64,000 nt of DNA from Flavobacterium cyclinae. Lineage in GTDB: Bacteria; Bacteroidota; Bacteroidia; Flavobacteriales; Flavobacteriaceae. The DNA lies in assembly GCF_021172145.1 (NCBI RefSeq), contig NZ_CP089095.1, positions 2,170,001 to 2,234,000 of the forward strand, written 5' to 3'. Each line of letters begins with the position of its first letter. The first letter of the stretch is position 1. Below are positions 18,696-25,252 of this stretch, piece after piece. The notes under the pieces were generated by a model. That model was not told where the DNA came from. It made no database searches and saw only the letters and a list, made by a program, of their open reading frames with translations. The position numbers were made by a program, and so were the translations under genes.

Positions 18696-19121
18696 TTACT
18701 TAATAAATAAATGATAATTCCACGAAGTCATCTGATTCCCTTGTTTTCCAACAAATCTAATACGCCATTTGAAACATTTCGCAAAAATATCTTTATGGTT
18801 TATAATATATTCATTAATATTATTTTTTGAAATACTTTTTAAATCCACAAAAATAGTTGATTTCAAATCTTTGGCTTCTAAACTATTCCAACAATCCATT
18901 ATTGGAACTATTTCTAGATAAATCTTATTTAAAGAGGTGTTTTTATTAATTAAACCCGAATCCCATTTTAGTTTTGCATAAGTATTAACGTAAGATGTAG
19001 ATGAAGGAGATTCTACAAGAGCAATTTTAAAATTTTCTAGTGTAAAATTAGTTTTATTTTGAGCAAAACTAAAATTACAAATTATTAAAAAAATTAATAA
19101 TTGAATGTGATTTTTTTTCAT
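18696..19121 (-). CDS. Small secreted protein of unknown function
   Basis: 141 residues with a signal peptide (MKKNHIQLLIFLIICNFSFAQ). The mature part has two cysteines (IMDCWNSLEA and IFAKCFKWRIRF) and ends in MTSWNYHLFIK. I do not recognise a family. The stop codon is 2 bp from the ATG of the giant repeat protein, so the pair is almost surely one operon. A Bacteroidetes -7 match lies at 19155-19162, about 35 bp upstream of the start. A partner role for the giant protein is possible from position alone. Confidence 0.6.
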   Translation of the reverse strand: MKKNHIQLLIFLIICNFSFAQNKTNFTLENFKIALVESPSSTSYVNTYAKLKWDSGLINKNTSLNKIYLEIVPIMDCWNSLEAKDLKSTIFVDLKSISKNNINEYIINHKDIFAKCFKWRIRFVGKQGNQMTSWNYHLFIK

Positions 19122-19154
19122 TTTTTATAGTTTGATAATTAGTTTACAGAACCA

Positions 19155-19162
19155 CAAATTTA
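19155..19162 (-). promoter_or_regulatory. Candidate -7 box for the small secreted protein/giant gene operon
   Basis: TAAATTTG on the minus strand fits the Bacteroidetes -7 consensus TAnnTTTG. No well-spaced -33 TTG was found, so support is modest. Confidence 0.45.
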
Positions 19163-19233
19163 ACAAAATTTTAAAGCAACATACTTTTTTTTGAATAATT
19201 AACATTTAAAAAAAAAATCTAAAGTTTATTATT

Positions 19234-19241
19234 TATCTTTG
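19234..19241 (+). promoter_or_regulatory. Candidate -7 box for folE
   Basis: TATCTTTG matches TAnnTTTG exactly and lies 37 bp before the chosen folE ATG. The -33 element is not clear. Confidence 0.5.
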
Positions 19242-19278
19242 CATCGATTTAAAATTGCTACTAAAAATTATAGTTATA

Positions 19279-19950
19279 ATGACACAGAACGAGGATTTTC
19301 AGGACGAAATAGGAAATGACCATATTGCTACAAGTGCACAAACTCCGTTAAGAAATGATGCATTTGCAATTTCTGATGAAGAAAAAATAGAATTGATCAA
19401 AAAAGATGTTGAACATATTCTTAACACTTTAGGATTAGATTTAACGGATGACAGTTTAAAAGGAACACCTAATCGAGTAGCAAAAATGTTTGTTAAAGAA
19501 ATTTTTGGTGGTTTAAATCCAAATAAAAAACCAGGTTCTTCTACTTTTGACAATAAATATAAGTATGGTGAAATGTTAGTTGAAAAAAACATTGTAGTTT
19601 ATTCCACTTGTGAACACCACTTATTACCTATTGTAGGTCGTGCTCATGTGGCTTATATTTCTAACGGAACTGTTGTAGGTTTATCTAAAATGAACCGAAT
19701 TGTAGATTACTATGCTAAACGTCCTCAAGTTCAAGAACGTCTAACTATCCAAGTGGTTCAAGAATTACAAAAAGTATTAGGCACAGAAGATGTAGCTTGC
19801 GTGATTGATGCCAAACATTTATGTGTGAACTCTAGAGGCATTCGCGATATTGAAAGCAGTACAGTTACGGCTGAATTTGGTGGAAAATTTAAAGAAGATA
19901 AAGTTAGAAGAGAGTTTTTAGATTATATTAAATTGGATACGCAGTTTTAG
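19279..19950 (+). CDS. folE: GTP cyclohydrolase I
   Basis: A 223-residue enzyme that converts GTP to 7,8-dihydroneopterin triphosphate, the first step to tetrahydrofolate. The zinc ligands are visible as Cys111 and His114 in STCEHHLLP and Cys182 in KHLCVNSRG. The adjacent GLSKMNRIVDYYAKRPQVQERL block is diagnostic. A TTG at 19255 is in frame, but the ATG at 19279 gives the expected length and follows a -7 box at good distance. The acidic N-terminal ~35 residues are variable in the family. The gene is followed by a 370-bp spacer before cysS and is probably transcribed alone or as the first gene of a loose group. Confidence 0.95.
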   Translation: MTQNEDFQDEIGNDHIATSAQTPLRNDAFAISDEEKIELIKKDVEHILNTLGLDLTDDSLKGTPNRVAKMFVKEIFGGLNPNKKPGSSTFDNKYKYGEMLVEKNIVVYSTCEHHLLPIVGRAHVAYISNGTVVGLSKMNRIVDYYAKRPQVQERLTIQVVQELQKVLGTEDVACVIDAKHLCVNSRGIRDIESSTVTAEFGGKFKEDKVRREFLDYIKLDTQF

Positions 19951-20163
19951 GCTGGATGTTAGATGCTGGAAGATGGAAGTTTTGGCTAAATTTTGTTAAG
20001 CGATTGCCTTAGTTAATGAGATTCCTTGCAAGCTCGGAATGACAAAGGATTGATGTTGGATGATGGATGATGGTAGTTTTAATTCTGAAACCCGTAACTC
20101 TAAACTCGTAACTCTAAAACTGAAAGATAACTAAAAACTGAGACTGTCAACTGAAAACTAAAA
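19951..20163. repeat. Low-complexity intergenic mosaic of short repeated words
   Basis: No gene is seen here. The stretch is built of near-repeats of short words: GGATGTTAGATGCTGG and GATGTTGGATGATGGATGA, then CCGTAACTCTAAACTCGTAA, then ACTGAGACTGTCAACTGAAA. A half copy of the palindrome found at 21822-21891 sits at 20015-20044 (GATTCCTTGCAAGCTCGGAA). Similar words occur inside the fdtB-like gene at 48023-48107. Confidence 0.7.
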
Positions 20164-20164
20164 A

Positions 20165-20304
20165 TAGCCCTGATAGTAATGTAAAGCCCACAGCAATAAA
20201 AATATAGTTTTTATTGTTTTAAAAATGCGACCTAAGAAGCACTTTTTAAAACTTAGAAAAACAGATTTTTATGCGAGGACTTGTAAAGAATAGCAGGAAT
20301 AGCT
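20165..20304 (+). ncRNA. Candidate structured RNA leader upstream of cysS (possibly Flavo-1-like)
   Basis: The element starts AGCCCTGATAGTAATG and ends TAGCAGGAATAGCT, 16 bp before the cysS ATG. Inside are a perfect hairpin (CAATAAAAA-TATAG-TTTTTATTG) and a second possible stem (CTAAG with CTTAG). The AGCCCTGAT...AGCAGGAATAGCT end pair is one I associate with a conserved flavobacterial RNA motif, perhaps Flavo-1, but this is recall and not a search. It could be a stand-alone small RNA, a cis-leader or a mobile repeat. Confidence 0.42.
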
Positions 20305-20320
20305 TCAAAAATATAATAGA

Positions 20321-21808
20321 ATGGAATTATACAAAAATCAAAACTTAACAATATACAATACGCTTTCGGGCGATAAGGAAACCTTTACTCCTATTCATGA
20401 GGGAAATATTGGAATGTATGTTTGCGGCCCTACGGTTTACAGCAATGTGCACTTAGGCAACGTGCGTACGTTTATGAGTTTTGATGTGATTTTCCGTTAT
20501 TTACAACATTTAGGCTACAAAGTTAGATACGTTAGAAATATTACCGATGCCGGACATTTAACTGATGATGGCGATGTGGATAACGACCGTTTTGTGAAAC
20601 AATCGCGCTTAGAAAAATTAGAACCTATGGAAATCGTACAGAAATATACGGTGGATTTTCACAAGGTTTTGGATACCTTTAATTTTCTTCCACCAACGAT
20701 TGAACCAACAGCAACGGGACATATATTAGAGCAAATTGAGTTAACCCAAAAATTGATTGATACCGGATTTGCTTACGAAAGCAATGGCTCGGTTTATTTT
20801 GATGTGTTTGCTTACAACCAAAAAGGAATGAATTATGGCGAATTGAGTAACCGTAACATCGAAGAACTTTTTGCTAATACGCGCGACTTAGACGGACAAA
20901 GCGAAAAGAAAAATCCGCAAGATTTTGCCCTTTGGAAAAACGCTTCTCCAGCACATATTATGCGATGGAACTCGCCTTGGGGTGAAGGTTTTCCGGGTTG
21001 GCATTTAGAGTGTACAGCGATGAGTACGAAATACTTGGGCGAAACATTTGATATTCATGGTGGTGGAATGGATTTGAAATTTCCGCATCATGAGTGTGAA
21101 GTTGCTCAAGGAAAAGCTTGTAACGGACATTCGCCAGTGAATTTTTGGATGCATACCAATATGTTAACCATGAACGGTTTGCGCATGAGTAAATCGACAG
21201 GTAATTATATTCTTCCAATGGAATTGGTTACAGGTGAAAATACGTTTTTTGAAAAACCTTTCCAACCGAATATTGTACGTTTTTGTTTCTTACAAGCGCA
21301 TTATAGAAGTGTTTTAGATATTTCTAACGATGCCATGTTAGCTAGTGAAAAAGGCTATTCTCGTTTAATGGAATCGTATAAATTAATTCCGATGTTGAAA
21401 GCAAGCAATGTTTCTACTTTAGATATTGCGGCTTGGAAACAAAGCTGTTATGATGCGATGAACGACGATTTTAACACACCTATTTTAATTGCACAATTAT
21501 TTGAAGGTGCGCGTTACATTAATTTGGTAAACGACGGAAAAGAATCGTTAACTGCTGATGCTATTCAGTTATTACAAAATACGATTTCAAGTTTCTTGTT
21601 TGATGTGTTAGGAATTAGTAATGAAGCTACTTCAGGAAATTCCAATACTACTGAAAAATTAAGTGGTGTTGTTGAAATGTTAATTGGAATGCGAAACGAA
21701 GCTAGAGCAAACAAAAACTTTGCTTTATCGGACCAAATTCGTGACCAATTATTAGCGTTAGGCATTCAATTAAAAGACGGAAAAGAAGGAACTAGTTTTA
21801 CTTTTTAA
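20321..21808 (+). CDS. cysS: Cysteinyl-tRNA synthetase
   Basis: 495 residues, the usual length. The class I enzyme activates cysteine with ATP and charges tRNA-Cys in the cytoplasm. The N-terminal Rossmann domain shows the zinc-binding Cys35 (MYVCGPTVY) and the HIGH-type motif HLGN (44-47). Other conserved blocks are [10 protein letters not shown] and [17 protein letters not shown], which contribute zinc ligands. The KMSKS-type loop reads MSKSTGN from residue 289. The C-terminal ~110 residues are the helical DALR-type anticodon region, ending [17 protein letters not shown]. The start at 20321 is clear from the conserved [19 protein letters not shown] opening. A candidate structured RNA lies immediately upstream. 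Confidence 0.96.
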   Translation: MELYKNQNLTIYNTLSGDKETFTPIHEGNIGMYVCGPTVYSNVHLGNVRTFMSFDVIFRYLQHLGYKVRYVRNITDAGHLTDDGDVDNDRFVKQSRLEKLEPMEIVQKYTVDFHKVLDTFNFLPPTIEPTATGHILEQIELTQKLIDTGFAYESNGSVYFDVFAYNQKGMNYGELSNRNIEELFANTRDLDGQSEKKNPQDFALWKNASPAHIMRWNSPWGEGFPGWHLECTAMSTKYLGETFDIHGGGMDLKFPHHECEVAQGKACNGHSPVNFWMHTNMLTMNGLRMSKSTGNYILPMELVTGENTFFEKPFQPNIVRFCFLQAHYRSVLDISNDAMLASEKGYSRLMESYKLIPMLKASNVSTLDIAAWKQSCYDAMNDDFNTPILIAQLFEGARYINLVNDGKESLTADAIQLLQNTISSFLFDVLGISNEATSGNSNTTEKLSGVVEMLIGMRNEARANKNFALSDQIRDQLLALGIQLKDGKEGTSFTF

Positions 21809-21821
21809 TAAACATTATCGT

Positions 21822-21891
21822 TGTCATTCTGAACTCGATTCAGAATCTCAATTATACATTTAAGAGAAGCTGAAACGAGTTCAGCTTGACA
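21822..21891. repeat. Long imperfect palindrome (flavobacterial intergenic repeat)
   Basis: The arms TGTCATTCTGAACTCGATTC and the reverse complement of the right arm (TGTCAAGCTGAACTCGTTTC) match at nearly every base, giving a ~21-bp stem around a ~28-nt loop. It starts 14 bp after the cysS stop, so it may also protect or terminate that transcript. A related half-site is at 20015-20044. Confidence 0.75.
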
Positions 21892-21923
21892 GAGATTTTA
21901 GTTATTTTTATCAATCAATAATC

Positions 21924-22181
21924 ATGTGTAGCCAACACCAATCGAAATATCCACAAACACTGAAACAATGGTTGATTTATCCGTTAGTTTTATTGGTGCG
22001 ATTTTATCAAGTTGGGATTTCACCTTTCACACCAGCAACTTGCCGATTTGAACCGACATGTTCTAGTTATACCATTCAAGCGCTTCAGAAACATGGTGTT
22101 TTTAAAGGTAGTTGGTTAGCTTTGAAACGTATTTTTAGTTGCCATCCTTGGGGAAGAAGTGGCTATGATCCTGTGCCTTGA
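21924..22181 (+). CDS. yidD: YidD-family membrane protein insertion efficiency factor
   Basis: 85 residues. YidD is a small inner-membrane-associated protein that assists YidC/Sec-dependent insertion. The family signature is plain: an amphipathic hydrophobic N-terminal helix ([19 protein letters not shown]), then [19 protein letters not shown] and the C-terminal [12 protein letters not shown]. Usually yidD sits between rnpA and yidC; here it lies between cysS and lgt, near secDF, so it is still among export genes. Start chosen at the only in-frame ATG with the family's length. Confidence 0.92.
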   Translation: MCSQHQSKYPQTLKQWLIYPLVLLVRFYQVGISPFTPATCRFEPTCSSYTIQALQKHGVFKGSWLALKRIFSCHPWGRSGYDPVP

Positions 22182-22186
22182 TTTTT

Positions 22187-22480
22187 ACACAAAGCGTTTT
22201 ACTTCTTTTAAACAAAACACATAGCGAACTTTGCGAAAAAACTTTGCAACTTTGCGTTAAAATTACACCGAGATACACGGAGCTTTTTTTGATTTTGATT
22301 GGGTTGAAAAGAGCCACACAGAGCGTTTCACTTATTTTAAACGAACTTTGCGAAATAACTTTGCTCCCGAAGTTTCGGGATTTGCGTTAAAATTACACCG
22401 AGATACATGGAGCTTTTTTTTCCGAAGCTTCGGAATTGATTGTGTTGAATAGAGCTACACAGAGCGTTTCACTTATTTGA
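22187..22480. repeat. Direct repeat, two full copies and a third partial, in the yidD-lgt spacer
   Basis: Copies begin at 22187, 22316 and 22457 with ACACARAGCGTTTYACTT. The first two continue through CGAACTTTGCGAAA, TTTGCGTTAAAATTACACCG and AGATACAYGGAGC. The second copy carries an extra TCCCGAAGTTTCGGGA palindrome (22365-22380) and a variant (22421-22434) that the first lacks. Nothing here looks coding. Confidence 0.75.
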
Positions 22481-22596
22481 TTTTTAAAATTATTTAAATT
22501 TCTTCAATCTGTGTTTCTAATCATTTGTTTTAGGTTTTAGGTTTCAGGTTGAAGATTGAAATTGATTTTTGAAATTGATTTTGAAGTTGATTTTTG

Positions 22597-22612
22597 TCCC
22601 GAAGTTTCGGGA
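22597..22612. repeat. Short dispersed palindrome TCCCGAAGTTTCGGGA
   Basis: A 16-bp near-perfect palindrome also present at 22365-22380, in shorter form at 22421-22434, and at 37090-37105 as TCCCGAAACTTCGGGA. All copies are intergenic. The remaining spacer (22481-22705) is AT-rich with repeats of the word TTGATTTTGAA and no gene. Confidence 0.65.
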
Positions 22613-22705
22613 TTGTCATTGTTCTTGAAAAAATTTCTTATCGGAATTTTAACATGTTTCCCAATAATAATATTTATTTTTACGCTTTAATCAGATACAA
22701 AAATT

Positions 22706-23638
22706 ATGATTTACGCATTAAATATGGTTTGGAATCCTTCTGAAGGGATTGATTTAGGAATTTTCATGTTACGTTTTTACAGCCTTACTTGGGTATTGGC
22801 TTTTGGATTAGGTTGGTATGTAATGAAACCAATTTTCACAAGAGAAGATGAACCGATAGATTCATTAGATAAATTATTTATTTACACATTAATAGCTACT
22901 ATGCTAGGAGCTCGTTTAGGACATGTAATTTTTTATCAATCTGAATTATTTTACCAAGATCCTCTCAGTATTTTGTTACCAATAAGCACCAAACCCACAT
23001 TGCATTTTACAGGATTTGCAGGATTGGCGAGTCACGGAGCGGCAATTGCTATTATCATGACTATGTTTTACATTCAAAGAAGAGTTATCAAACGTTCCTT
23101 TTTATGGATTTTAGACCGAATTGTAATACCTGTTTCGTTAGGAGCAGTTTTTATTCGTTTGGGGAATTTCTTTAACTCTGAAATCGTAGGAACTGAAACT
23201 ACTTCATCGTTTGGGATTAAATTCTTAAGGGATACATATAGCCCAAATGACGCAATGCAGATCACTCATATAGGTAATAAAAATGAAGCTTATCAAGCGA
23301 TTGCTACAAACCCTCAATTTGCAGAATATTTAGCAGCTGTAACACCAAAACACCCAGCGCAATTATACGAGGCTATTTGCTATGTTTTTGTTTTTGCTAT
23401 TTTAATGTTTTTATATTGGAAAACAAATGCTAGAAACAAACCAGGTTATTTATTTGGATTGTTCTTAGTCTTACTATGGTCGATTCGTTTTGTGGTAGAA
23501 TATGTTAAGGAAAGTCAAGGAGGTTTTGAGCATTACACAATCTTTAATGCTTTATCAACAGGACAATGGTTAAGTATTCCGTTTATATTTATTGGAATTT
23601 ACTTTGTAATAAAAGCAAAAGAAATTAAAGAGGTTTAA
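22706..23638 (+). CDS. lgt: Prolipoprotein diacylglyceryl transferase
   Basis: 310 residues, a polytopic inner-membrane enzyme that attaches diacylglycerol from phosphatidylglycerol to the lipobox cysteine of prolipoproteins. The family blocks are visible: LRFYSLTWVLAFGLGWYV near the N-terminus, GARLGHVIFY, GFAGLASHGAAIAII with the conserved histidine, and the signature IRLGNFFNSEIVGTET. About seven hydrophobic segments are apparent, ending in IPFIFIGIYFVIKAKE. Between SEIVGTET and HPAQLYEA there is a somewhat long loop, as in other Bacteroidetes. Its substrates in this window include the lipoproteins at 34879 and 61595. A strong terminator follows at 23655. Confidence 0.95.
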   Translation: MIYALNMVWNPSEGIDLGIFMLRFYSLTWVLAFGLGWYVMKPIFTREDEPIDSLDKLFIYTLIATMLGARLGHVIFYQSELFYQDPLSILLPISTKPTLHFTGFAGLASHGAAIAIIMTMFYIQRRVIKRSFLWILDRIVIPVSLGAVFIRLGNFFNSEIVGTETTSSFGIKFLRDTYSPNDAMQITHIGNKNEAYQAIATNPQFAEYLAAVTPKHPAQLYEAICYVFVFAILMFLYWKTNARNKPGYLFGLFLVLLWSIRFVVEYVKESQGGFEHYTIFNALSTGQWLSIPFIFIGIYFVIKAKEIKEV

Positions 23639-23654
23639 CAATCTAGATTATAAT

Positions 23655-23690
23655 AAAAAAGTCGGTTAGCATTTCTAACCGACTTTTTTG
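23655..23690 (+). terminator. Rho-independent terminator of lgt
   Basis: Stem GTCGGTTAG/CTAACCGAC extended by A and T runs, followed by TTTTTTGTTTTT. It begins 17 bp after the lgt stop. Confidence 0.88.
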
Positions 23691-23893
23691 TTTTTATGAA
23701 AGTTTAGTAATAATATTGAGTTTTGTTTTTAATTTACTAAGTGGACACGGATTATAAATAGACCTAATCGACTATTGAGTTTTTCGTAGCGTTCGAATTT
23801 AATATCCTCGTGTATAATTTACTTTGTTGGCATTGATTGTAAATCAGCGTAGTCGACTCAAAATAATCAAATCATAATTAGTTATCATAGTTT
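23691..23893. other. Spacer between lgt terminator and the insertion sequence
   Basis: 203 bp with no start-to-stop gene. A short minus-strand open stretch (IKFERYEKLNSRLGLF and a stop) lacks a start codon and may be a decayed transposase tail, but I cannot place it. Confidence 0.4.
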
Positions 23894-23963
23894 TTAAATG
23901 AGGTTTAATAGTCAAAAATGGTTGGTAAAAAGGTCTTAAAGCACTATAAAATATGATGTTTAC

Positions 23964-23997
23964 AAAAGTTTATTGAAATTAGTTTCAATAAACTTTT
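23964..23997 (+). terminator. Hairpin with T run at the left end of the IS
   Basis: A perfect 15-bp stem (AAAAGTTTATTGAAA, loop TTAG) runs into eight T residues and ends 9 nt before the transposase ATG. It looks like a terminator facing incoming transcription. Such structures shield transposase genes from outside promoters in several IS families. Confidence 0.7.
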
Positions 23998-24005
23998 TTT
24001 TATTT

Positions 24006-24985
24006 ATGAAAAATTCAAAAAAAAGCGTTGTTCAACCTGTAAAAGTTTTCAAACAATTAAATGGGGAATTAGAGAAAATAAACAACGTTTTAAGTGCAGG
24101 GATTGTGGTCAATTATTTACTTCAAGTAATAAATCTGTTTCTGATTCCAATAAACAAATTTGGTTTAAAAACTGGATAATTGGGAAAGATACTTTTGACA
24201 AAATATCTACTGAATCAGGATATAGTAAAAGTACTTTACAACGTTATTTTTCTAAAATGTTAGCCAAAGCTCCTGTTTTGGAGTTTAGTTCTACAGATGA
24301 AATTTATTTAGTTATTGATGGAACTTATTTTTCAAATGATATTTGCTTAGTAGTTTACAGAAATTATCATTTAAAACTAACGCAATTATATAGATTGAGC
24401 GATGGAGAACATTTTGAAGAAATTGCAGAAGATTTACAAAACTTAATAAATCTAGGAATAAAAATTAAAAGCATAACTTCTGATGGTGATAAATCATCCA
24501 TCAAAGCAATTAAGAAAGTATGCCCTAAAGTGCCTTTTCAAAGATGTTTAGTTCATATTTCTAGAATGTGTAGAATATGGCTAACACAGCATCCAAAACA
24601 TAAATCAGGATTTGAACTCAAACAGATTGCAATAAAAATACATCACATTGACACTGAATATAAAAAACAATTATGGTTAATGGAACTCATACAATGGGAA
24701 GAAGAATACCGAGACTTTATCAATCAAAAATCATATAATACAGAAACAGGAAGATATTGGTACACTCATAAAATGGTAAGAAGGTCATTTATGGTAATAA
24801 AAAAAGCTTTACCTAATATGTTTTTATATTTAAAAGATGATAAAATCCCTAATTCAACTAATGCTTTAGAATCATTCTTTGGGCATTTAAAAGGTAACTT
24901 AAACATTCATAGAGGATTAAGTTTAAAGAATAGAAAGAACTTTTTAAAATGGTATTTGTATTATAAAAACGAAATCTATAAATAG
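24006..24985 (+). CDS. IS256-like DDE transposase with N-terminal zinc ribbon, broken by a -1 frameshift
   Basis: The transposase frame is open from about 23957 to 24985 but has no ATG before its zinc ribbon. The only good ATG (24006, MKNSKK) lies in the +1 frame relative to the body. The two frames join across an eight-A run (24017-24024) by a single -1 slip. The joined product begins MKNSKKKRCSTCKSF, continues with FKCRDCGQLF (a four-cysteine zinc ribbon), then a helix-turn-helix-like region. The catalytic core shows VIDGTYF (first D), SITSDGDKSS (second D) and NALESFFGHLK (E), plus the C/H-rich FQRCLVHISRMCRIW. Total length would be about 326 residues. Either programmed slippage makes it, or one A has been lost (or miscalled) and the gene is dead. 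Assignment to the IS256 group with variant zinc-binding N-terminus is from motifs and the 8-bp duplication. Confidence 0.75.
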
Positions 24986-25020
24986 GTTTTTTTAGCTATA
25001 AAAGATTACCGATAATTAAA

Positions 25021-25046
25021 AAAGGATAGCATTAAAACTATCCTTT
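25021..25046 (+). terminator. Hairpin after the transposase gene
   Basis: Stem AAAGGATAG/CTATCCTTT with an 8-nt loop lies 36 bp after the transposase stop, inside the IS. The T run is short. Confidence 0.5.
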
Positions 25047-25200
25047 CAATTATCGTATAATCATCAAATCTATTGCTGGTTGGTTGCTCCTCAGCAGAGC
25101 CAACTTCCTCTTCAATTTGATCTGGTCAAGATAATCATTCTAAAATGAAAAATCACCAACCATTTTTGACCACATTACCTTAAATGATAATATATTGACA

Positions 25201-25229
25201 AAAAAAAGTCCTGATAAAATCAGGACTTT
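25201..25229 (-). terminator. Rho-independent terminator of secDF
   Basis: Stem AAGTCCTGA/TCAGGACTT with a TAAAA loop; on the minus strand it is followed by a run of seven or more T. It lies about 24 bp beyond the secDF stop. Confidence 0.82.
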
Positions 25230-25252
25230 CTTATATAATCTAAACTAATTAA

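Larger units (their letters stand above)
23902..25179 (+). mobile_element. Complete IS256-like insertion sequence, 1278 bp
   Basis: The ends are 25-bp imperfect inverted repeats, GGTTTAATAGTCAAAAATGG... on the left and GGTAATGTGGTCAAAAATGG... on the right, sharing a perfect 16-bp inner block (GTCAAAAATGGTTGGT at 23911-23926 and its complement at 25155-25170). The element is bracketed by an exact 8-bp duplication TTAAATGA at 23894-23901 and 25180-25187, consistent with IS256-family transposition. It carries one transposase gene, a hairpin before it and a terminator after it. It sits between lgt and secDF and interrupts no gene. Confidence 0.9.

Noticed and set aside
19299..19592. Minus-strand frame within folE
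   Set aside because: folE is certain from its motifs and the antisense frame has no support.
22178..22390. 70-codon plus-strand frame after yidD
   Set aside because: It translates the direct repeats and the TCCCGAAGTTTCGGGA palindrome; the product is repetitive and starts inside the yidD stop region.
23691..23893. Second IS remnant before the complete IS
   Set aside because: A short IKFERYEKLNSRLGLF frame is suggestive, but there is no start, no ends and no match I can name.
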